From Montifringilla adamsi (lineage: Eukaryota; Chordata; Aves; Passeriformes; Passeridae), in NCBI GenBank assembly GCA_017590115.1, contig JAGGNK010013558.1, positions 11,707,752 to 11,771,751 on the forward strand: 64,000 nt of DNA, read 5' to 3'. The notes beneath the pieces are model-generated. The model was not told where the DNA came from. It did not search any database and saw only the letters and a list, made by a program, of their open reading frames with translations. This document shows positions 56,315 through 64,000 of this stretch, piece by piece (the stretch's first letter is position 1; each line of letters begins with the position of its first letter). The translations under genes and the position numbers were made by a program.

Positions 56315-59300
56315 GCCAGTTACTTTGGATTGAGTTATCCACGTCTCCATGGTGTTTTCTACTCGTTTCTAATTTAGACTTGCACAGAGCTTTCCCTTTA
56401 GAGAAATTGTATAAGGAATATTTTCTCTTCAAATTGAGCTGTTCCATCATGACTGACTTCCAGGTGTTTGAATATTTTCTCCTCTGCCTGGCTGAATTCT
56501 GTTCAGCAGATGGACTTGAAAAACTACTAGAGTTCTGTATCTCTCAGAAAAATATTGTCATTCCAGAAACAGTAATTTATGAAAAGAATCTAGGAGTTTT
56601 AAAGTATGTCTCCAAGAAATAACACTGTATTTTTCAGAGATCTGTATTAACTCTGACTAAGTTAAAATACTTGCATCAGAAATAGTTTAATGTGAGCAGA
56701 AACACCATTAACAAAGCTCCATTGCTTCTTACATTTATCTCTTCACAGGACTGTGCATTATGTATGTCTACCCTTGAGCAATTTAAAAATGCTTCTTTTC
56801 CAAGCTGTGGAGTATTTCTCCAAGGTGTCTGACCAGAACAATGAGGCTGGCCATGTCATTGGCTCAGAAAAAGTCTCAGCTGACTTCTTTTAAGAACTGC
56901 TTGCTGGGGACCTACTTGAAGAGACTTGTGGTGTTCACCCAGTTCCAAGGTATGGAGTGCATTGCATGTGCTGAACTGCAGAGTTTTGTCCTCAGAACAG
57001 GCACTGAGACAAAATCACTGTGGCTGAGGTGTGGTCCTATTATAATGGGTGGAAATCAGGTCTCTTGTAGTTACTGATCTGTTAAACTTTAGTTTCCATA
57101 AATACTCATTTTTGAGATTTTGAAATTTGCTTTCTGTTAGCAATTTTTGCATGTAAAAAGCAATAACATGATTATCTGTAGAGAAAAAAAAATAGCCCTA
57201 AGCTCCATGACTTAAGCTGACTTTGACTGTGTGGGTTGTTCAGGCATAAAGTCCTGCCAATGTGGACATACTGCTTCTGAAACTGGCATTTCTGCATGAC
57301 CTCCTGTGACCCAGATCATTCTGTTAGTTCCCACTTTAGGGCTATCTATAGATAGTGCTCAGGATTGTCTTTGCTTCCCTTTTTAGCCTTGCCTGCAGCA
57401 TGATTCCTCTCCTTTATTGTGAATTGCCTATTGGATCAATCCTTGCCCTGTGATGTCACTTCGCACAAGTGATGTCACTTTCCTCCTTTTGGATTTTCCT
57501 TCCCTGTGAGGGTAGTGTTACAAAAGAGACCAGTCTGTTCCCTTCATTTTCCATGGTGCAAATATATGCTCCAGTCTTGAAGCAAAGTAATGATGTACAC
57601 AAATAGCACTGGAGATATGGGTCAGTCTTATCTTCCAACTTTCCTAAATTTGTTTGCTAGAAACTGTATCCCACTGGCCCCCATTAAAAACTTATTTGTG
57701 GTTGTTAAGGTTTAGAGATAAGGAAATTAAAGAGATCAGGATACCTTGGTTCACATGAATCTGTGTTACATAAAATGAGCTGTCTAGAAACAGGAACAGA
57801 AACTGATTTATGTATTTATACCACAAAGCATGAATCAGTTAAATATTTCTGGCAGAGCAAAAAGGAACGTGATGAGACTCTTTTGTCCTGAGGGGGAAAG
57901 AACATGTGTATTGTAATTGTTTTTAACATTTTCTGCCACCATTCTGCTATTTATGGTTTTGAATTGGCTGACCCTACTCTGGCAGTGTATTTATGTCAGA
58001 CATCACGGCCTACAGAAAATATTTTATATGTCTGAAGACCCTGGCAACTGTTCTAAATTGAGACTCAGAAGATTTTGGCATTTCTATGTAACAATGGGCT
58101 TGTAAATTAGTGCTGCTTAGCTGGTGGCTTTTATTTGAGCTGTGGGAGAGAAACTGTGTTGCAATGTAATGCTGAGGATGCAACAAATGGATGGAGCACA
58201 AATAATGGAATAAATGAGAAAATTGCTAAAATGGTCCTTGTAATGTACAATATACAAAGTTTATTTGCTAGTCCAAACTGAAAAGCTAGACCACTCATTC
58301 CATGAACACCTGAAGAGAAATATTTCTGCAGAGAAATAACTTTCTTGCTGAAATAACTTTTAATTATTAGAAAGAGTCCTCCTATATGTACTTTTCAGTG
58401 GACTGGAATGATACAAAATAGGCCATTTTAAATCTGAGTTTTAACCGAAGCCTCCTAAAAACAAACAAGTAAAATGGATTAGTGTAAAAGCAAGGGCTGA
58501 GCTCTTTATAAAGGAGGCAGAGTGTCTGGTCTGTGTGCAGGAATAGCATTTTTGTGCTGCTCCCCTGGGGTCTCTATGACACAGGGCACTGGGGGGATCT
58601 GTGCTCGCCTCTTAGTCAGGGGAGATCCTGGAAGCAGCTCGGAATTGCACTGGCATCTCATAGGTGTAGGAAACTCTCAGATAAAGTTCAGAATAAATTG
58701 TGTTTAAATTGTGTTATTTATGTTCATTAAGGTAACCAAAGAGCAGCTTTCCCTTCTCCCTGCTTCTGTCAGCTGAAAGTATTTTCAACAATATATCAGA
58801 ACTAATTATGAAGATCACCAGACCATAAGCATTGCTATTATTTAAACTTTTGAGAATCCATCTTGGAGGGAGGAAGCAGACACACAAAAGAATGCATAGA
58901 GTCATCATAATCCATACAATTTGTTCCTATCTTACTCCCTAAGAAAGTTTATGATACTCCCTATCATCTTGATAGGAGTTACTGAGGAACAAGCAATATC
59001 AAATAAATGTCAAGGTTATTTAGCTTTTTAACTAGGGCTTTCATATGGAAAGAGAAACCCCAAATACAACATTTGAGCAATCTTAAGCAGTAGTAGCTAT
59101 GGCAAACAAGAAATTAAAGAAGAAGCTAGTGATATAAAAGCTAATGAATTATATTCAATAAAAGCTTAGATTTTCTTCTTGTAGGGTCACATGAAAGTGG
59201 ACTGATATTTGCATAAGATGATTATCAAAGAGGAAATGCATTTGCATTTATATCTCCATTTCGTGTAGTCCTTTGGCATCAAAAACTGTTCTCTCTCTTA

Positions 59301-59909
59301 AAAAATTCATGTGGTGATAGAGTTCTCTGTGGAGAACAATCACTAAATCCACAAAGAACTTTTTAATCTCTGTTGATCCTGGCAGCAGTCTTTGGCAAAA
59401 CTTAAAGCAGCAATGGTGTCTTCCAGAGGACTTGCTTGATTTCCCATGATGTAACAGGGTATGTAAGTGATTCAGTAGAGTAAACTTTGAGATAAAAAAA
59501 TTCTGAATGGAGATGGTCATGCAGGGGCTCAGGTTCCAAGGATTAAGAGTACAAATGTGCAATTAGTGCAACAATGCAGGATTTTATGTCAAAATATTAG
59601 TGAAAATGTAAAATAAGAAACATCAGGAAACTGGTTACATTAGCAAAGACATTTCATGTGGAAATTTGGGGCACTTGTATATCATATGAATAAATTCAGA
59701 AAGGAGAAAGGTGAATTAACCCTGGGAGACCAGCTAGATCTGAAGACTAGCTGTAAGGAGAGAGAAAAGTTTGCCTCTTAGTGGTTGGATGGAGGAATAA
59801 GTGGCATTCTCCTGATTCTTTCAGACCTGGAGCATGAAGAAAGAGTCAAAGCTGACCATGGGGTTCTGGTTGATAAGGAATGCAATGGTGACATTACAGC
59901 AGAGAAGGA
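53936..59909. other. Intergenic DNA upstream of CFAP161
   Basis: About 6 kb of AT-rich sequence without a supportable gene. Contains the (AAT)n microsatellite at 56.3 kb and a pair of identical 12-bp TGATGTCA-containing repeats at 57,450-57,480. Open frames of 60-119 codons lack splice context and similarity. Confidence 0.6.
56275..56311 (+). repeat. (AAT)n microsatellite
   Basis: About 12 AAT units with one AAC interruption near the start. Confidence 0.95.
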
Positions 59910-60247
59910 ATCAAAATCAGAATACCCTGAGTTGGAAGAGTTCCACTGGGATCATTGAGTCCACCTCCTGGCCCTGCACTCCAAAATCACACCATGTGCC
60001 CAAAGGTGTTGTCCAAGTTCTTCTTGAGCTCTGTCAGGCTTGGTGCTGTGACCAGTTCCCTGGGTAGGCTGTTCCTGTGCCCAGCCACCCTCTGGTGGGC
60101 TGCCCAACTACCTTTTCCCTTATATTCAACCTGAGCCTCCCCTGACTCAGCCTCATGCTGCTCCCTCAGGTCCTGTCACTGTCACCAGAGAAAAGAGAAC
60201 AGTGCCAGCCCCTCCTCTGCCCCTTGTGAGGAAGCTGTAGACAGCTG
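59910..60247 (-). mobile_element. CR1 LINE 3' fragment (longest in the window)
   Basis: Starts ATCAAAATCAGAATACCCTG AGTTGGAAGAGTTCC and continues with CTCCTGGCCCTGCACTCC, CTGTCAGGCTTGGTGCTGTG, CACCCTCTGG and GTGAGGAAGCTGTAGACAGC, the reverse complement of an avian CR1 subfamily 3' region. About 340 bases, 5'-truncated, with a small internal deletion. Confidence 0.93.
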
Positions 60248-61795
60248 CATTCTAAAGGAAGCTTTAGAATGAACATAATTTTTTCCTTCTGCTCTCTTAT
60301 CTTTCATGGTCCTGCACCTCTCAAGTTCACTTTTGCTACCTCTCAAGTTGTTTTCTTCATTCATTTTGGGGTTTTCTTTTCCTGATCCTCTAGTTCATAG
60401 AATCAGGGCATTTGGTCCTTTGGGAATTCATAGGCACTTCTGATGAGACTCTACTGTTGTAGGTATTTTTGCCAATATTAATTCCTGTAGGTACTTTCTG
60501 AGTATCATAGATATTGTGTGTTAATTTATCCATTATTTTTTGTAATCACTTGTCTCTTCTCTTGTGTTTGTTTGTTAAATCCTGAGTAAAATGCACACCA
60601 CAATATAATTGAAGGGCAGCACCTTGATCTGTTCTGAAAGTTATGTTGAAAATCCTATGGCTTCTTACATATTTATTATAACTGTATCTTATTTGGGAGT
60701 GTTTTTATAACACTATTTCTGTAGCAAGCATCTTCTGTTGTTTCCATCTTCCATATTATGGAGTATGAAAGAGACTAAAAGCAACAATGATTTGTGGAAA
60801 TTAGACATGGCCTTTCCAAGCTGCAGGTACCTGGCATGGTTGTGTGAAGTTTGGGTAGTTTTATTCATAACAAGATTATATGCTTTCCTACTTTTGGTAA
60901 AAGTCTTTCTTTTATACAGTCTGCATTGACTTATAGTAATGATTTTTAAATCTGTTTTTCCTCCTCAGAAATGTGTGTGAAGTCTTGCCAAGGGATTAAA
61001 AAGAAAAATAGGAGAAAGCAAACAAATGGAATAAATATGTATCTGACAGAAGAAATGGTTGCAGCTGAGAATGGCTGATTCTTCTCTCTGTGAAATGTCA
61101 CCAAATTGTTAGAAATGCAAAACAAATTGTTAGAAATAACCCTGGCTATTGCAAACTCATAGCCTAAGCTGATAAAAGTATTGAGCTTCAGTCTGTAAAA
61201 TCATGAGGGATGATTCTGTTCCCTACAGCAGGAAAATATGCTGGAAGCCTGGCAATATCTGGTGCTTCTTAATTTTTATTGTATGGCATCTTTTGTGCTG
61301 TTATGAATCCTGCACGATCCTAGTTAAATTTGGAAAGCTGGAGGACAGCTTTGCTGCTTTAATAACTTCTGCTGCTCCTGTAAGAGGTTTGTATTTGCAT
61401 GCTAATTTAGCATGCTTAATTTTCTGCTAAGGTTCACTGTTCTCATTGTTTCACATATCCTGGCATGAACTCATTTAATTTATTCCTTTGTTAGCCTGTG
61501 TCCAGCTGATGAACTGCTAATTCCAGCAAAGATTATCAAATGTAACAAAAATTGAACTAGATTTTTTTTCAGGCAGTACTAAAGGAGATATTTGACTATG
61601 ATATCCTTCTCACTATAATGGCAGATAAATGCAACCATAATCTGCTTATAGTGCATAGCTGTGTTTACTTCAAAGAACTGAAATTGGAAAATATCATCCT
61701 TATAGCTGTTTCTGTGGTCCAGAATGCATCTCTACCAAACTCCAATGAATGTTCTCTCAGCTTTCATCCAGGAGAGGATGAAAGCTAAGAGACCT
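60248..61795. other. Intergenic DNA
   Basis: Unique AT-rich sequence with no gene or element recognised, ending in a 16-bp-arm hairpin at 61754-61791. Confidence 0.6.
61754..61791. repeat. Inverted repeat, 16-bp arms, 6-base loop
   Basis: Arms CTCTCAGCTTTCATCC (61754-61769) and GGATGAAAGCTAAGAG (61776-61791) pair at 15 of 16 positions around loop AGGAGA. It ends 5 bases before a CR1 fragment. Confidence 0.95.
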
Positions 61796-61897
61796 GTCCT
61801 ATGAGGAAAGGCTGAGAGAACTGGGATTGTTCAGCCTGGAAAACAGAGGCCTTTCAGGGTCCCCTTCCAACCCAAACCATTCTATGATTCTGTGATT
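61796..61897 (+). mobile_element. CR1 LINE 3' fragment with internal deletion
   Basis: TATGAGGAAAGGCTGAGAGA, then GTTCAGCCTGGAAAACAGAG, joined almost directly to GGTCCCCTTCCAACCCAAAC CATTCTATGATTCTGTGATT, the CR1 3' terminus with its short 8-bp-type tail. A large part of the usual 3' region is missing between the two blocks. Confidence 0.9.
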
Positions 61898-64000
61898 TTG
61901 ATGTTTTTAAACTGAGTTTGGGCAGCATAGAGGACCAATTCTGGATTGTCATCTGTACATTATAATGTCAGCTCTTAGAGCTGTAAAAACTTCCAGCTCA
62001 TGCTTCAGAGTTCCTCACATCTTGGAGAAAACCTGGGTGGTGGGTACACTGGATAGCACATGATATTCCAGGGAGACATTTGAAAAGATTCCCTTTACTG
62101 ATTTTTGTTGGCAATTATTACAATGATTGTTGAGACAGGCCAGGAAAATATATATTTTTTTTTTGGCCAGGTATAATAAATTTACTTCTTCTGTGTTACC
62201 ATTTTCAGCACTAGGATTACTTGCAGGCTTGGAAAGAGAAATGAACTTCTGAGTAAAAAAAATATTTTAAGGACAGTTTTCTTCAAGTAGAATTCATAAT
62301 CAGTGAATGATTTAAGACAGGCACTTCAGTGCAGTATGGATAGGTGATATCCAGAGCTGTCCAGATATTTTCTGTTTAATTGGAGTAAGATTGCTTATAT
62401 GCTTATGACCAGTCAGTAGTGCAAAAAGGGAAAAAGGCAATTCAAAGCACTGAAATTAAAAACATCCTTATGGTAGTACTTATTGTCCAGACTCTTATCT
62501 GTGGTGTTTTCATGCTTGTCACTAGAAGCAGCTTGTTGGTAGCAGATGGAGTTTTTTGGTGGCCTTACCATTCTTTTCAGCAGCAAGTTATTCTCATGTA
62601 TTTCTGTGTTGTCCGAATCCTCAGGCTTTGCCACAGTGGTATCCTGAATAATGTATTTGTATATATTTTTTTAAAGTACTGAGGTGCAGTTTTTACCTCA
62701 GCTCTCTGGGCAGCACAAGGATTCAGAGTCAGAGCAGGCACTGGAGGTTGATGCTGTTTAGACATGAAGGGTAAAGACAGGAAGTTTGGAGGGGGGAGTT
62801 GAAACCTGTAAATGAGATTCAAGGAGGGAATGAAACATGATCAGTGTCAGGCAAAGCAAATGATAATTCCAGCAACCTTGTGGATACAATGGAGAGCAAG
62901 GCTGGAGCTTCAGGAAGGAAGAGGAGGCAGTGAGACAGAATGATTTTTCTCAATGTGGTCAAGAGCAAATAGTACCTCAGTGCTTTTTTGGTTTTAGCAG
63001 TAGATATGCCAAAGTATTTTGACCCTTGGAAATTGATTTGTTCTGCTTGTTACACTGATTATTTCTAGAAATTTGCTGAAGATAGGAACAGGAAAATGTT
63101 TTTTCAGTGGCAGTCAGTCCTGCAAATAAGTGTTACGGCACCACAATATAATTAATGCCAAATGTGTCATCATGCCTTTGTCTGAAAGGAATTTAGGATG
63201 CATGCCTGTTTTCTTAGTGGATAAAATACCATTTCACCCTAATTAGACTAATTTTTTACTGAGGACAGTGTTTAAATTGTATTAGCTATACCTCTCTCTT
63301 CAATATTACTGCAGTCTCTACCAGTGACTGATCCTTTGGCTGCTGTAAAACTGCATGTAGGAGACATTTAATCTGGGGGCAGGATTAAATCTAGTCCAAG
63401 AGACAACCTAGAAAAGTACACTGTGTAAGCATAAAGGCTTGAGAATAAATTGTTTTTATGTACTGATACATTCCTGTTGTGCCCAAATTACTAATGCAGA
63501 CCTAACATATGTTGACAAACTAACAATCATTCAAATCTGTTTTTATCTTTTATTCTAAAAATTACTCCAAAACTGTGCTTTAGTACTTTCTAGTAGAAAA
63601 GAAACAGCTACTTTTGGTTTTACAAACTGGATTTATTCTTTAGCAGAAAGTCTCCACTGGAAAGATTTCTGAATCCTCACCCAACCATAGATTTAGGGAA
63701 GGACATAGCAAATCTGCCCTAAAATCCTGAACTGAACTGTTTTGTAACCCTACAGATGGAAAGATTTACACTGCAGAGACACAATGGAAGTGTGTGATCC
63801 CTGAGATTCCCATACACATCACTCATTCCCCACTCATCATTTTCCTTCACATTTTATGCTGTGAAGGTGATTCATTTACACAGAACAAATACCACTGGGC
63901 AGAAATCAATGTCTGCACAGAAGCTATTTTTAATGCTGTTCAGAATAGCACACACTTTTTCCTGAAATGTGTTCAAAGATCATAATTCATATGACAAAAT
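61898..64000. other. Intergenic DNA to right edge
   Basis: AT-rich sequence with no supportable gene, RNA or mobile element. TLNRD1 and MESD, the next genes in human, are not visible. Confidence 0.6.

Noticed and set aside
56263..56622. 119-codon plus-strand open frame beginning with an Asn run
   Set aside because: The Asn run is the (AAT)n microsatellite. The remainder has no similarity or splice context.
1..64000. CRISPR arrays, tRNA, rRNA, operon or phage features
   Set aside because: None seen. Gene structure with introns and CR1 elements marks the window as vertebrate nuclear DNA.
53340..64000. TLNRD1 or MESD coding sequence
   Set aside because: Expected on this side by human synteny, but no matching exon or long single-exon frame is present, so they must lie beyond the right edge.

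Overview
This is vertebrate nuclear DNA and almost certainly a bird. It is AT-rich with compact introns, and its few recognisable mobile elements are CR1 LINE fragments with the typical avian 3' end. It carries parts of two neighbouring genes in the arrangement known from human 15q25: CFAP161 followed by IL16 on the same strand, here the minus strand. There are no bacterial features, CRISPR arrays, operons or viral genes.

Positions 1-26,047 hold the 5' two thirds of the pro-interleukin-16 coding region (IL16). I could build 16 minus-strand coding exons with mutually consistent reading phases, running from a candidate first ATG at 26,043 to the left edge (981 codons; the last exon is cut by the edge). 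The modelled protein has a diverged N-terminal PDZ-like domain (exons 3-4), two canonical PDZ domains (exons 7-10 and 10-12), a conserved linker, and proline-rich SH3-ligand-like stretches (exons 14 and 16). The last two PDZ domains, including the secreted IL-16 cytokine, lie beyond the left edge. Exons 6-16 are supported by close similarity to human pro-IL16. Exon 2 is strong, exons 1, 3 and 4 rest on splice sites, phase and partial similarity, and exon 5 is tentative.

Positions 26,048-48,821 are intergenic or 5'-flanking DNA with no gene I can support. They hold simple repeats, a 70-base A tract and an old LINE relic near 38.2-38.7 kb. Non-coding 5' exons and the promoter of IL16 may lie here but cannot be placed.

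Positions 48,822-53,136 hold a complete CFAP161 gene (seven coding exons, 300 codons plus stop), encoding a motile-cilium axonemal protein. It starts in a CpG-rich promoter with a near-perfect RFX X-box 24 bases upstream of the ATG and two inverted CCAAT boxes further upstream, as expected for a ciliary gene.

Positions 53,340-64,000 are upstream of CFAP161. They contain CR1 fragments, simple repeats and a long hairpin, and no coding gene I can support. In human the next genes on this side are TLNRD1 and MESD, and neither is visible here.

The two genes share no pathway (immune/PDZ scaffold versus ciliary axoneme); their adjacency is conserved synteny. I found no wholly new system. The most interesting items are the decayed extra PDZ domain of avian IL16 and the CFAP161 X-box promoter with a 15-bp tandem repeat abutting its first splice donor.
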